Origin: Pseudomonas syringae
GTDB lineage: Bacteria; Pseudomonadota; Gammaproteobacteria; Pseudomonadales; Pseudomonadaceae
DNA length: 64,000 nt
Reading direction: 5' to 3'
Assembly: GCF_023278085.1 (NCBI RefSeq)
Contig: NZ_CP066265.1
Span: 1,890,501 to 1,954,500 of the forward strand
Both the position numbers and the translations under genes were made by a program. The notes below the pieces were generated by a model. It saw nothing but the letters and a program-made list of their open reading frames with translations, ran no database searches and was not told the origin of the DNA. This document shows positions 17,154-26,382 of this stretch, in pieces. Every line of letters starts with the position of its first letter. Within the stretch, counting starts at the first letter, position 1.

Positions 17154-17963
17154 ATGCAAAACGACGTACTCCCCTCTGGAAATAGCACCCGCAAAGAGCC
17201 GGCACCGAGTGGTACTCAGACCCTGTTACGCGGTCTGGGTGTGGTTCAGGCGGTGGCCAGTGGCGCACGGGACCTGAAAGAGATCGCCCGGCTGATCGGC
17301 ACCACGCGCAGCACGACTCACCGTCTGGCCAGTTGTCTGGTCGAGGAGCGCTACCTGCGGGTGGTGCCGCAGGTGGGTTATCTGCTCGGGCCAAAACTGA
17401 TCGAGCTGGGGTTTCAGGCGCGCGAAGAAGTGCCGCTGGCGATACTCGCGCGACCGTATCTGGATCGGCTCTCGGAACTGACCGGCGATACGGTGCATCT
17501 GGCGGTTCGGGAAGGCGACGACGTGCTTTATCTGCACAAGAACCCCGGTCGCAATGGGCCGGAGATGCGTTCGCGTGTCGGGCACCGTATGCCGCTGGTG
17601 CGGACCGGTATCGGCAAGGCATTGCTGCTGGACAGTGGGGTGTCGGAGTGGCAGCGGCTGTATGAGGTCAGCATGCCGGCGTCGGGCAGGAACCCGCTGT
17701 GGCCTGCTCACGAGCAGCAAACCTGGGAGCAGTTGCAGTCGCGAAGGGAAGAGTACGTACAGGGCGGTTATGCGTTTGATCTGGAAGACAACGAACCGTC
17801 GATTCGCTGCGTGGCAGCGCCGGTGCGTGATGCCAGCAAACAGATCGTTGCCGGCATCAGTATCGCCAGTACCGTGCCCTATATGCCACTGGAGAAAATG
17901 GCCGAGCTGGTTCCGCTGATCAAGGACATCGCAGCGCAACTCTCGGCCGATCTCGGCGGCTGA
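17154..17963 (+). CDS. IclR-family transcriptional regulator, probably of the dgo genes
   Basis: 269 residues: an N-terminal winged helix (about 20-85, TLLRGLGVVQAVASGARDLKEIARLIG then STTHRLASCLVEERYL) and the IclR ligand domain (PYLDRLSELTGDTVHLAVREGDDVLYL, RVGHRMPLVRTGIGKALL). IclR proteins often control the adjacent sugar-acid catabolic genes, so galactonate or a pathway intermediate is the likely ligand; this is inference. In E. coli the dgo regulator is a GntR protein, so the regulator class differs here. Confidence 0.9.
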   Translation: MQNDVLPSGNSTRKEPAPSGTQTLLRGLGVVQAVASGARDLKEIARLIGTTRSTTHRLASCLVEERYLRVVPQVGYLLGPKLIELGFQAREEVPLAILARPYLDRLSELTGDTVHLAVREGDDVLYLHKNPGRNGPEMRSRVGHRMPLVRTGIGKALLLDSGVSEWQRLYEVSMPASGRNPLWPAHEQQTWEQLQSRREEYVQGGYAFDLEDNEPSIRCVAAPVRDASKQIVAGISIASTVPYMPLEKMAELVPLIKDIAAQLSADLGG

Positions 17964-17974
17964 TGGGGGGCGGA

Positions 17975-19027
17975 TCAGGCCTTCAGCGTAGCCATGTCGA
18001 TCACGAAGCGGTATTTAACGTCACCGGCCAGCATGCGCTCGTAGGCTTCGTTGATGTTGCGGATGTCGAGCATTTCGATGTCGCAGGTGATGTCGTTCTC
18101 GGCGCAGAAATCCAGTACTTCCTGGGTTTCGGCAATGCCACCGATCAACGAACCGGCCAGTACGCGACGGCTCATCACCAGATTGGCTGCGTGTACTGGC
18201 GGCTCGATCGGCTCGATCAGGCCAACCAGAATGTGCGCGCCGTCGAAACGCAGGGTTTCGAGGTAGGGGTTCAGGTCGTGCTGGACCGGAATGGTGTCGA
18301 GCAGGAAGTCGAAGTGCCCGGCAGCGGCTTTCATCTGTTCGGCGTCGGTGGACACGATCACATGATCGGCGCCCTGACGATGAGCTTCCTGAGCCTTGGC
18401 TGCGGAGCGGGTGAACAGCGTGACTTCAGCGCCCATCGCCTTGGCGAACTTGATGCCCATGTGGCCCAGACCGCCCATGCCCAGAATCCCGACTTTGTCG
18501 CCAGCCTTGACGCCGTAGTGCTTGAGTGGCGAATAGGTGGTGATGCCTGCGCACAGAATCGGCGCAGCGGCGGCCGGATCGAGTTTCTCTGGAACGCGCA
18601 CGACGAAGTGCTCGGCGACCACGATGCTGTTCGAGTAACCGCCCATGGTGTTGCTGCCGTCCACGCGATCTGGCGTGGCGTAAGTCATGGTCGGGCCTTC
18701 CAGGCAATACTGTTCGAGGTCCGATTTGCAGGCCGAACATTCGCGGCAGGAGTCGACCATGCAGCCGACGCCGACCATGTCACCGACTTTGTATTTGGTG
18801 GCATTGGCGCCAGTGGCGGTAACACGACCGACGATTTCGTGGCCTGGCATCAGCGGGTAAACCGCAATGCCCCACTCGTTGCGTGCCTGGTGAATGTCGG
18901 AGTGGCAGACGCCACAGTAGAGAATTTCGATGGCAACGTCGTCGGCACGCGGAGCGCGACGTTCGAAGGTCATCGGGGCGAGGGGGGCGGTGGCTGACTG
19001 AGCGGCGTAACCGATAGCTGTGTACAT
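17975..19027 (-). CDS. Zinc-dependent NAD(P) alcohol dehydrogenase, YahK/CAD-like
   Basis: Medium-chain dehydrogenase of the cinnamyl alcohol dehydrogenase/YahK group, 350 residues. ILYCGVCHSDIHQARNEWG and MPGHEIVG carry the catalytic zinc ligands. The structural zinc cysteines are in DSCRECSACKSDLEQYC. GILGMGGLGHMGIKFAKAMG is the nucleotide-binding fold. Members reduce a wide range of aldehydes, usually with NADPH. ATG 19027 (MYTAIGYAAQ) matches the family start; the open frame extends upstream without a ribosome site. It is divergent from an AraC regulator 180 bases away, a common arrangement for aldehyde-detoxifying enzymes. Confidence 0.93.
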   Translation of the reverse strand: MYTAIGYAAQSATAPLAPMTFERRAPRADDVAIEILYCGVCHSDIHQARNEWGIAVYPLMPGHEIVGRVTATGANATKYKVGDMVGVGCMVDSCRECSACKSDLEQYCLEGPTMTYATPDRVDGSNTMGGYSNSIVVAEHFVVRVPEKLDPAAAAPILCAGITTYSPLKHYGVKAGDKVGILGMGGLGHMGIKFAKAMGAEVTLFTRSAAKAQEAHRQGADHVIVSTDAEQMKAAAGHFDFLLDTIPVQHDLNPYLETLRFDGAHILVGLIEPIEPPVHAANLVMSRRVLAGSLIGGIAETQEVLDFCAENDITCDIEMLDIRNINEAYERMLAGDVKYRFVIDMATLKA

Positions 19028-19207
19028 GTATGACCTCGCAGGGTGTAACGGAATAGAGGCGATCCATTGTCCGGATGTGCGCCCGTCACGGCTATGGTGA
19101 ATCCTCCGTGTTTCATGCCTATTTCTCCGGCTGGACAATCCGATGTCGGCTGCGAGGCTTAAATCTGCGATGATGCAGCTGTCTATTTCTCTGTCGGCCT
19201 GCTTCCC

Positions 19208-20101
19208 ATGACGCTCGCTTTTCCCTCTGATGGCAATGCCGCACTCGTTACCCTGATCAAGCCCCTGGCGGTTCGCCCCGGTTTTGTCGCGACCCATCTG
19301 CCTGAGGTGCGTGTTCTGTCTGCCTTTGGTTACGTGGCCAGCAGCCCGCAGATCTACGAGCCAAGCCTGATGATCGTGGTGCAGGGCAGCAAGATCGCCT
19401 GCCTGGGGCCGCGTAAGTTCGAATATGGCACCGGGCATTACCTGATTCAGGCGCTTTCGGTACCGTTCAAGTGCGAAACCTTCGCCACGCCCGACAAGCC
19501 GCTTTACGGCGTTTCAGTGGCCATCGACCGGGTGTTGCTGGGTGAACTGGTGCAGGCGCTGGGCCCGGCGAGCGTGCAGCAAAGCGAGCTGCAGACGCCG
19601 GAATCGATGACCTCGGTAGTGATCGACAATGCGATGCGCGAAAGTGTCGAGCGTCTGCTGCGCTGCCTGCATGATCCGCTGGAGTGTCAGGCAATGGGGC
19701 AGTCACGGGTTCGTGACGTGTTGTACAGCGCGCTGCGTGGTCCGCAGTCGGGTGTATTGCGGGCGCTGGTCGAGCAGCAGGGGCAATTCGCGCGAATCGC
19801 CTCTGCGGTCACCTACCTGCATGAGCATTATGATCACGCGCTGAACGTCGACACCCTGGCGCGTTGTGCCAACATGAGCACCTCGACCTTTCACGAACAC
19901 TTCAAACGCAGCACGCTGCTGTCGCCCGTGCAGTACCTCAAACGCCTGCGCCTGCTCAAGGCTCAGCAACTGCTGGTCGCCGAAGGCCTGAACGTGGCGC
20001 AGGTCGCACTCAAGGTCGGCTATCAAAGCGCATCGCAGTTCAGTCGTGAATACAAACGCTATTTCGAGCGCAGACCGGGCGAAGAGGGATGTAGGGGTTA
20101 G
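19208..20101 (+). CDS. AraC-family transcriptional regulator
   Basis: 297 residues. The N-terminal half is the AraC_N-type effector domain (SPQIYEPSLMIVVQGSKIACLG, YLIQALSVPFKCET). The C-terminal half has two helix-turn-helix units (LNVDTLARCANMSTSTFHEHFKR and LNVAQVALKVGYQSASQFSREYKRYF). This subtype often sits beside, and activates, oxidoreductase genes such as the divergent alcohol dehydrogenase. Its 3' end is followed at once by heptanucleotide repeats. Confidence 0.9.
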   Translation: MTLAFPSDGNAALVTLIKPLAVRPGFVATHLPEVRVLSAFGYVASSPQIYEPSLMIVVQGSKIACLGPRKFEYGTGHYLIQALSVPFKCETFATPDKPLYGVSVAIDRVLLGELVQALGPASVQQSELQTPESMTSVVIDNAMRESVERLLRCLHDPLECQAMGQSRVRDVLYSALRGPQSGVLRALVEQQGQFARIASAVTYLHEHYDHALNVDTLARCANMSTSTFHEHFKRSTLLSPVQYLKRLRLLKAQQLLVAEGLNVAQVALKVGYQSASQFSREYKRYFERRPGEEGCRG

Positions 20102-20163
20102 CTGCAAGCTGCAAGCCGCAAGATAAAAGCTTTAGGCTTGCCGCTTGAAGCTTGAAGCTTGAA
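20101..20163. repeat. Heptanucleotide repeat arrays
   Basis: Three GCTGCAA-type heptads (20101-20121; the third is GCCGCAA) and three perfect tandem GCTTGAA heptads (20143-20163) fill the gap between the AraC gene and the end of the convergent ETF-QO gene. The two arrays are partly complementary and could fold on each other. A related sequence lies between sucB and lpdG at 38931-39068. Confidence 0.8.
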
Positions 20164-20183
20164 GCTTATAACTTGTAGCTGCC

Positions 20184-21839
20184 TCACATATTAGGGTAGG
20201 TGGGGCCGCCAGCGCCTTCCGGTGCCACCCAGGTGATGTTCTGCGAAGGGTCCTTGATGTCGCAGGTCTTGCAGTGCACGCAGTTCTGCGCGTTGATCTG
20301 GAAGCGTTTCTCGCCATCTTCTTTAGTGATGACTTCGTACACGCCTGCCGGGCAATAGCGCTGGGCCGGTTCATCATACAGCGGCAGGTTCTTGCTGATC
20401 GGGATGCTCGGATCGGTCAGCTTCAAGTGGCAAGGCTGCTCCTCTTCGTGGTTGGTGCTGGAGAGGAACACCGAACTGAGCTTGTCGAAGCTGAGCTTGC
20501 CATCGGGTTTCGGGTAGTCGATCTTCTTCGAGTCCGCTGCCAGCTTGAGGCAGGCATAGTCAGGCTGGGTGTCGTGCAGCGTGAACGGTAGCTTGCCACC
20601 GAAAATGTTCTGATCGATGAAGTTGAATGCGCCGCCCTTGAGTGCGCCGTATTTGTGGATCGCGACGCCAAAGTTGCGGCTCGCGAACAGTTCTTCATGC
20701 AGCCAGCTGGCCTTGAAGGCATCGACGTAAGACGTCAGCACGTCGCCACCTTCGTTACCGGCGAACAGCGCGTCGGCCACCGACTCGGCAGCCAGCATGC
20801 CGGACTTCATGGCGGTGTGGCTGCCCTTGATCTTGGCGAAGTTCAGGGTGCCCAGATCGCAACCGATCAGCGCGCCGCCAGGGAACACCATTTTCGGCAG
20901 CGAATTCAGGCCGCCCTTGGTGATAGCGCGTGCGCCGTAACTGATGCGTTTGCCGCCTTCCAGGTACTGCTTGATGACCGGGTGATGCTTGTAGCGCTGG
21001 AATTCATCGAACGGCGAGAGGTACGGGTTGCTGTAGGACAAGTCAACGATCAGACCGACCACCACCTGATTGTTTTCCAGGTGATACAGGAACGAGCCGC
21101 CCGGGTTGGCGTCGTCCAGTGGCCAGCCGGCGGTGTGCACCACCAGTCCCTGTTCATGTCTGGCCGGGTCGACTTCCCAGATTTCCTTCAGGCCGATGGC
21201 GTAATGCTGCACGTCGGCTTCGTCGTCGAGGTTGAAGCGCTTGAGCAATTGTTTGCCGATATGGCCACGGCAGCCCTCGGCGAACAGTGTGTACCTGGCG
21301 CGCAGTTCCATGCCGGGGGTGTACAGGCCTTCTTTCGGATTGCCTTCACGGTCGACACCCAGGTCGCCGGTGACAATCCCGCGCACCACACCGTTTTCAT
21401 CGAACAGCGCTTCCTGGGCAGCAAAGCCCGGGTAGATTTCCACGCCGAGGTTTTCAGCCTGCTGCGCGAGCCAGCGGCACAGGTTGCCCAGGGAGATGAT
21501 GTAGTTGCCATGGTTGTGCATGGTTTTGGGAGCAAAAAAGTCCGGGATTTTCTGGGCTTTTTCGGCGTCACGCAGCATATAGATGTCGTCGCGCTTGACG
21601 GGTGTGTTGAGCGGAGCGCCCAATTCCTGCCAGTTCGGGAACAGTTCATTCAATGCACGGGGCTCGAACACCGCACCCGAAAGAATGTGAGCGCCCACTT
21701 CAGAGCCTTTTTCCACCACGCAGACGCTGATTTCCTTTCCGGCTTCAGCGGCCTTCTGTTTAAGGCGGCAAGCGGCAGAAAGCCCGGAAGGGCCGGCTCC
21801 GACGATAACGACGTCGAATTCCATGTATTCGCGTTCCAC
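20184..21839 (-). CDS. Electron transfer flavoprotein-ubiquinone oxidoreductase
   Basis: Membrane-associated flavoprotein that passes electrons from ETF, and so from acyl-CoA dehydrogenases, to ubiquinone. 551 residues: FAD Rossmann motif VVIVGAGPSGLSAACRLKQ at the start, the central FAD/ubiquinone domain, and a C-terminal 4Fe-4S cluster in NCVHCKTCDIKDP. The start is GTG 21839 with AGGAG seven bases upstream on the minus strand; the ATG at codon 6 is the alternative. It is divergent from etfBA, its electron-donor partner. Confidence 0.97.
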   Translation of the reverse strand: MEREYMEFDVVIVGAGPSGLSAACRLKQKAAEAGKEISVCVVEKGSEVGAHILSGAVFEPRALNELFPNWQELGAPLNTPVKRDDIYMLRDAEKAQKIPDFFAPKTMHNHGNYIISLGNLCRWLAQQAENLGVEIYPGFAAQEALFDENGVVRGIVTGDLGVDREGNPKEGLYTPGMELRARYTLFAEGCRGHIGKQLLKRFNLDDEADVQHYAIGLKEIWEVDPARHEQGLVVHTAGWPLDDANPGGSFLYHLENNQVVVGLIVDLSYSNPYLSPFDEFQRYKHHPVIKQYLEGGKRISYGARAITKGGLNSLPKMVFPGGALIGCDLGTLNFAKIKGSHTAMKSGMLAAESVADALFAGNEGGDVLTSYVDAFKASWLHEELFASRNFGVAIHKYGALKGGAFNFIDQNIFGGKLPFTLHDTQPDYACLKLAADSKKIDYPKPDGKLSFDKLSSVFLSSTNHEEEQPCHLKLTDPSIPISKNLPLYDEPAQRYCPAGVYEVITKEDGEKRFQINAQNCVHCKTCDIKDPSQNITWVAPEGAGGPTYPNM

Positions 21840-21968
21840 AGGCTATCTCCTACTCTCAAGGCTCACGGTGTTTTTTATCGGGCGCTACAGGCCGACCTAT
21901 GGAGGTGTTGGACACCGCCAGTCTTTTAATGGCACGCATTATATCTACACCACTGTGCGGGTCCAATA

Positions 21969-21982
21969 CAAACGTTTGTTTG
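21969..21982. promoter_or_regulatory. PsrA-like operator between ETF-QO and etfBA
   Basis: CAAAC-GTTT-GTTTG fits the PsrA operator pattern (C/G)AAAC-N4-GTTT(G/C). It lies in the 507-base divergent region shared by ETF-QO and etfB. PsrA is a long-chain-fatty-acid-responsive TetR repressor of Pseudomonas, and from memory the etf genes are among its reported targets. No gene is visible in the remainder of 21840-22346. Confidence 0.62.
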
Positions 21983-22346
21983 AATCGGCCGCAGGCCAGA
22001 TAAATCAAAGACAGGAGACCCACTACTGGCCGATTTGGCGTATTGACCGGAAAAGGCGTTGCGGTCAAGATACGGGCGGTTTTGCGTTTGCCGTAGGCTG
22101 AAACGAGGTTCGATGGAATCTCCCAAAAGGCATCAGGCGAACGCGGTGCAGGCAATTGGTCAACGTCGCCCGGCGCATTCTACACATCCTGCCGTTGCTT
22201 GACGGGTGGCGTGCGGCTTCCATAGCGCCTTTTCGTACAGGGCCTTTTTAGCGTCTGGCCTGCACCCATACGATTGCTTGTTGAGGACACATATCGATCG
22301 CCTGGCGCTGCCGGGCGACTTCTTTTCACCGGAGAGTGAGGAATCC

Positions 22347-23096
22347 ATGAAGGTTCTTGTAGCTGTCAAACGAGTGGTCGACTACAACGTCAAGGTTCGC
22401 GTCAAAGCGGACAACTCCGGCGTCGATCTGGCCAACGTCAAAATGTCCATGAACCCTTTCTGTGAAATCGCTGTTGAAGAAGCGGTGCGCTTGAAAGAGA
22501 AGGGCGTTGCGACAGAAATCGTGGTTGTCACCATTGGCCCGACCACCGCTCAGGAGCAGTTGCGTACTGCTCTGGCGCTGGGTGCAGATCGTGCCGTGCT
22601 GGTCGAGTCCGCCGAAGAACTGACTTCCCTGGCCGTGGCCAAGCTGCTCAAGGCTGTTGTCGACAAGGAGCAGCCACAGCTGGTGATCCTCGGCAAGCAG
22701 GCAATCGACAGCGACAACAACCAGACCGGCCAGATGCTCGCCGCGCTGAGCGGTTATCCGCAAGGCACCTTCGCGTCGAAAGTCGAAGTGACCGGCGACA
22801 AGGTTGCCGTGACCCGTGAAATCGATGGCGGCCTGCAGACTGTCTCCCTGAGCCTGCCAGCCATCGTGACCACAGATCTGCGTCTGAACGAGCCACGCTA
22901 CGCTTCGCTGCCCAACATCATGAAAGCCAAGAAGAAGCCGCTCGAAGTGCTGACGCCTGACGCACTGGGCGTTTCCACGGCCTCGACCAACAAGACCGTC
23001 AAGGTTGAAGCGCCCGCTGCACGCAGCGCAGGCATCAAGGTCAAGTCGGTGGCTGAACTGGTCGAGAAACTGAAAAACGAAGCGAAGGTAATCTAA
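22347..23096 (+). CDS. etfB: Electron transfer flavoprotein, beta subunit
   Basis: Forms the soluble FAD/AMP heterodimer with EtfA that takes electrons from acyl-CoA and other dehydrogenases. 249 residues: [37 protein letters not shown], the AMP-binding [18 protein letters not shown], and [13 protein letters not shown], the recognition loop for dehydrogenases. The start is ATG 22347 with GAGG upstream. It ends one base before etfA begins (TAA then ATG), so the subunits are coupled. Confidence 0.97.
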   Translation: MKVLVAVKRVVDYNVKVRVKADNSGVDLANVKMSMNPFCEIAVEEAVRLKEKGVATEIVVVTIGPTTAQEQLRTALALGADRAVLVESAEELTSLAVAKLLKAVVDKEQPQLVILGKQAIDSDNNQTGQMLAALSGYPQGTFASKVEVTGDKVAVTREIDGGLQTVSLSLPAIVTTDLRLNEPRYASLPNIMKAKKKPLEVLTPDALGVSTASTNKTVKVEAPAARSAGIKVKSVAELVEKLKNEAKVI

Positions 23097-24026
23097 ATGA
23101 CGATCCTGGTTATCGCTGAACATGACAACGCGACCGTAGCCCCGGCTACGCTCAATACCGTTGCTGCCGCTCAAAAGATCGGCGGTGATATTCACCTGCT
23201 GGTTGCGGGCTCCGGCGTAAGCACCATTGCCGAAGCCGCTGCCAAGATTGCCGGCGTGGCGAAAGTGCTGGTGGCGGATAACGCAGCCTACGCTCATCAA
23301 CTGCCTGAAAACGTTGCGCCACTGGTGGCCGAGCTGGCTTCCGGCTACAGCCATGTGCTGGCCGCTGCCACTTCCAACGGCAAAAACATTTTGCCTCGTG
23401 TGGCTGCGCAACTGGACGTGGATCAGATCTCCGAGATCGTTTCGGTAGAATCGGCTGACACGTTCACTCGCCCGATCTATGCCGGTAACGCGATTGCCAC
23501 CGTGCAGTCCACGGCTGCGGTCAAGGTCATCACCGTGCGTGCCACCGGCTTCGACCCGGTTGCTGCCGAAGGTGGCTCGGCAACTGTCGAAGCGGTTTCG
23601 GCGGTTCACGATGCGGGTAAATCGAGCTTCGTTGGCGAAGAGCTGGCCAAGTCCGACCGTCCAGAACTGACAGCTGCCAAAATCGTCGTTTCCGGCGGTC
23701 GCGGCATGCAGAACGGCGACAACTTCAAGCATCTGTACACCCTGGCCGACAAGCTCGGTGCGGCAGTCGGCGCATCCCGCGCTGCGGTCGACGCCGGTTT
23801 CGTGCCCAACGACATGCAGGTCGGTCAGACCGGCAAGATTGTTGCGCCACAGCTGTACATTGCGGTCGGTATCTCCGGCGCGATCCAGCATCTGGCGGGC
23901 ATGAAGGATTCCAAGGTGATTGTCGCGATCAACAAGGATGAAGAAGCGCCGATCTTCCAGGTGGCCGATTACGGCCTGGTAGCGGATCTGTTCGAAGCCA
24001 TCCCTGAGCTGGAGAAGCTGGTTTAA
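23097..24026 (+). CDS. etfA: Electron transfer flavoprotein, alpha subunit
   Basis: 309 residues. The N-terminal domain pairs with EtfB; the C-terminal FAD domain has [36 protein letters not shown] and [27 protein letters not shown], the standard FAD-binding signature. It is the second gene of etfBA. A structured terminator follows within 50 bases. Confidence 0.97.
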   Translation: MTILVIAEHDNATVAPATLNTVAAAQKIGGDIHLLVAGSGVSTIAEAAAKIAGVAKVLVADNAAYAHQLPENVAPLVAELASGYSHVLAAATSNGKNILPRVAAQLDVDQISEIVSVESADTFTRPIYAGNAIATVQSTAAVKVITVRATGFDPVAAEGGSATVEAVSAVHDAGKSSFVGEELAKSDRPELTAAKIVVSGGRGMQNGDNFKHLYTLADKLGAAVGASRAAVDAGFVPNDMQVGQTGKIVAPQLYIAVGISGAIQHLAGMKDSKVIVAINKDEEAPIFQVADYGLVADLFEAIPELEKLV

Positions 24027-24065
24027 ACCACGTCTGGTTTAAGCAACGCTCTTCCACTATAAAGA

Positions 24066-24136
24066 GAACCCGTTCCGTCCGGTGTGTGTACCAGCAGCTT
24101 GTCTGCGGTACGCTGCCCGGATTGAACGGGTTTTTT
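24066..24136 (+). terminator. Long branched terminator after etfA
   Basis: AACCCGTTC (24067-24075) pairs with GAACGGGTT (24124-24132), followed by TTTT. The large loop has its own GTACC/GGTAC hairpin. The outer stem is perfect, although the loop is unusually long for a simple terminator. Confidence 0.65.
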
Positions 24137-24158
24137 ATCGATTTCAAAAGGGCTTCTC

Positions 24159-24986
24159 ATGGAGCGCAACAGGCTGCTGACTTCACTTCTGGCGGGCATG
24201 CTTGTGCTGCCTTCGCTGACACTCGCCGCAGAAAAATGCGAGCGTCTGATCGTGACGGGCAGCCCGGACGCGCCTCCCTATCTATGGCGTGATCCTCAGG
24301 ACCCGCGGCACCTGATGGGCGCCAATGCCGACCTGCTGACTCAGGCAGCCGGGGCGTTGGGCATCAAGGTCGAGTTTCTGTATGGCGGCAAGCGCAGCCA
24401 GGCGCTTGAAGAGGTGCGTACCGGGCGCATGGACATGCTGGCGGATGCACCGTTGAACGACGCTCAGCTTGAATTCCTCGATTACATTCATCCGCCGATT
24501 GTGCAGAACGACATCTTGGTCTGGACCCGTCGCGACCGTGCAGTGCCGTTCAATACGGTGGCCGAGCTGAACGGTCATCCCGGCGCCATATCGGAAAAGA
24601 CCCGGCTGACACCGCATTTCGAAGCGACGACAAAGCAGCATCTGACGCTGGAGCGCGTCCCGGGGCTGACGCCGGCCTTTCAGAAACTGGCGCTGGGCGA
24701 AGTGGACTATGTGCTCGCCGGGCGTTATGCCGGAATGGTCATGGTGCAGACGCTGGGGCTGACTTCAGACCTGATTGCTCAGCCGCTGGCGGTCGATGCG
24801 CCGGGTTTTTATCTGGCCTTGTCGTTCAACTCGGCGTGCAACGATCCATGGTTGCGCGGACAGCTGGCGAAAAAGATGACAGAATCTGCGGCCTCCGGCC
24901 TTGCGGGTGAAGTCATCAGGCACAATCTGGACGTGTGGAAAGCCCAGTTGTTGCAGCCTGCCAGTGCCAGCGCCTCAAATAAGTAG
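24159..24986 (+). CDS. Periplasmic substrate-binding protein, SBP_bac_3 type
   Basis: 275 residues with a Sec signal peptide (MERNRLLTSLLAGMLVLPSLTLAA, cleavage probably after LAA). The mature part resembles family 3 solute-binding proteins: LIVTGSPDAPPYLWRD, a lobe with VRTGRMDMLADAPLNDAQLEFLDYI, and GEVDYVLAGRYAGMV. No transporter genes are adjacent, so it may be an orphan sensor or binding protein rather than an ABC importer subunit. The ligand is unknown. Confidence 0.75.
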   Translation: MERNRLLTSLLAGMLVLPSLTLAAEKCERLIVTGSPDAPPYLWRDPQDPRHLMGANADLLTQAAGALGIKVEFLYGGKRSQALEEVRTGRMDMLADAPLNDAQLEFLDYIHPPIVQNDILVWTRRDRAVPFNTVAELNGHPGAISEKTRLTPHFEATTKQHLTLERVPGLTPAFQKLALGEVDYVLAGRYAGMVMVQTLGLTSDLIAQPLAVDAPGFYLALSFNSACNDPWLRGQLAKKMTESAASGLAGEVIRHNLDVWKAQLLQPASASASNK

Positions 24987-24997
24987 GAATGTTTTTT

Positions 24998-25351
24998 GTG
25001 AGTATTCGTTTTTCAATTGCCGTCACGGCAATCGCCACGCTGGTCGGCTGCGCCAGCGATCCGGTCCCGACCGAGCAATTCAAGTTGACCGAGCAGGCCC
25101 TGCAACAGGCCAAGGCCGTCGGTGCCGCAGACGATCAGCCCGAAATGGAAACGGCGTTGTCCTCCTTTGCTGAGGCGCGTGCGGCAATGGCAGCGCATTC
25201 CTACAAGCAAGCGCGCATGAGCGCGGAGCGGGCCGAGCTGGATGCGCGGTTGGCGGAAGCACGAGTACTCACGGTCAAGAGTCAAGAGCAGGTCAATCAG
25301 TTGAATACCCGCCTCAATCGCTTGCGCAAGCAGCTGGGAGAGGCGCAATGA
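24998..25351 (+). CDS. DUF4398-type lipoprotein
   Basis: 117 residues. A signal peptide ends in the lipobox LVGC, so it is probably an outer-membrane lipoprotein with a periplasmic helical part. The mature region is alpha-helical, rich in Ala, Gln and Glu (LTEQALQQAKAVG, SFAEARAAMAAHSYKQARMSAERAELDA), ending in a coiled-coil-like stretch. I chose GTG 24998 because AGGA lies nine bases upstream; the ATG at 24989 overlaps that ribosome site. It overlaps the next gene by four bases, and both proteins probably act together at the envelope. Confidence 0.82.
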   Translation: MSIRFSIAVTAIATLVGCASDPVPTEQFKLTEQALQQAKAVGAADDQPEMETALSSFAEARAAMAAHSYKQARMSAERAELDARLAEARVLTVKSQEQVNQLNTRLNRLRKQLGEAQ

Positions 25352-26163
25352 ACCGTATTTCGCGTGTACTGAGCGTGTGCCTGTTACTGGGTTCGGCCGG
25401 GCTGTATGGCTGTGCCGGGCATCAGGACAGTGGGCAGGCCTTGCAACAGGCAAACGCCGATTTCCAGAAGGTCAAGGAAGACACCGACGTGCTGCGCAGC
25501 GCGCCGAGGGATGTCATTCGCGCCGGCGAATCCCTGGCCCGTGCCGAGCGCTTGTCCAGTTATCTGGGCAGTGGCGCCGATGTCAGTCATTACGCCTACC
25601 TGAGCAGCCGCTACAGCGAGATCGCTCGCGAACACAGCAATTTGCTGCTCAGTCAGGAGCGTCTGGCAAAAATGGACCTGGAGCGTCAACGCATGCAGCT
25701 GGCGTTGCGCGAAGCCAAGCTGGCCAGTGCCCAGCAGCAGGGGCGCTGGCTGGAAGACCAGATTCTCAGCCTGGCCACCACTCAGACCGATCGTGGCCTG
25801 GTCATGACCCTCGGCGACGTGCTGTTCGACGCCGGGCATGCCGAACTGAAAAACTCCGCCAGTCGGACCATTCTCAAGGTTGTGCAGTTTCTGCAGATCA
25901 ATCCGCGCCGCGTGGTCAGGATCGAGGGCTACACCGATAGCACCGGTGATCGTCAGGAAAATCTGAATCTGTCGAAGGACCGTGCGCAAGCTGTTGCCGA
26001 CATGCTGATGGATCTGGGTGTCGACGAAAAACGTATCCAGGTTCAAGGCTACGGCCAGCAGTTTCCGGTTGACGGCAATACCTCCGAGCGTGGGCGAGCG
26101 CAGAATCGCCGCGTCGAGATTGTGTTTTCCGATGAAAAAGGTCAGTTAGGCGCCGCTCGGTAA
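25348..26163 (+). CDS. OmpA-family lipoprotein with peptidoglycan-binding domain
   Basis: 271 residues. The signal peptide ends in the lipobox LYGC. A helical DUF4398-like region follows (about 30-150, with SRYSEIAREHSNLLLSQ and RQRMQLALREAKLASAQQQ). The C-terminal OmpA domain is at about 155-265, with LGDVLFDAGHAEL, IEGYTDSTGDRQENLNLSKDRA and RAQNRRVEI, which carries the diaminopimelate-binding Asp and Arg. It should tether the outer membrane to peptidoglycan. It starts inside the stop of the preceding lipoprotein gene and ends at a terminator. Confidence 0.9.
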   Translation: MNRISRVLSVCLLLGSAGLYGCAGHQDSGQALQQANADFQKVKEDTDVLRSAPRDVIRAGESLARAERLSSYLGSGADVSHYAYLSSRYSEIAREHSNLLLSQERLAKMDLERQRMQLALREAKLASAQQQGRWLEDQILSLATTQTDRGLVMTLGDVLFDAGHAELKNSASRTILKVVQFLQINPRRVVRIEGYTDSTGDRQENLNLSKDRAQAVADMLMDLGVDEKRIQVQGYGQQFPVDGNTSERGRAQNRRVEIVFSDEKGQLGAAR

Positions 26164-26179
26164 CGAAAATCTGTGAAAG

Positions 26180-26214
26180 AAAGCCCGACACCGGTAACGG
26201 TCTCGGGCTTTTTT
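26180..26214 (+). terminator. Terminator after the OmpA-family gene
   Basis: AAAGCCCGA pairs with TCGGGCTTT, followed by a T run. The stem is 9 bp with a 14-base loop that can extend partly (ACCG/CGGT). Confidence 0.85.
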
Positions 26215-26382
26215 GGCTTTAAACGCTGTGTATATGGCGTTTATGGCCGCGTTTATTTTCGCGCAACGGCGCCGATCGCTGGCTTGAGCGCAAACTGTTC
26301 CCGTACACTTCTGGACTGCACCGGTTATTATCAATCTGTATTTTTAAAAACAATAAATCACCGGTCTTTTCGAGGCTGTGCC

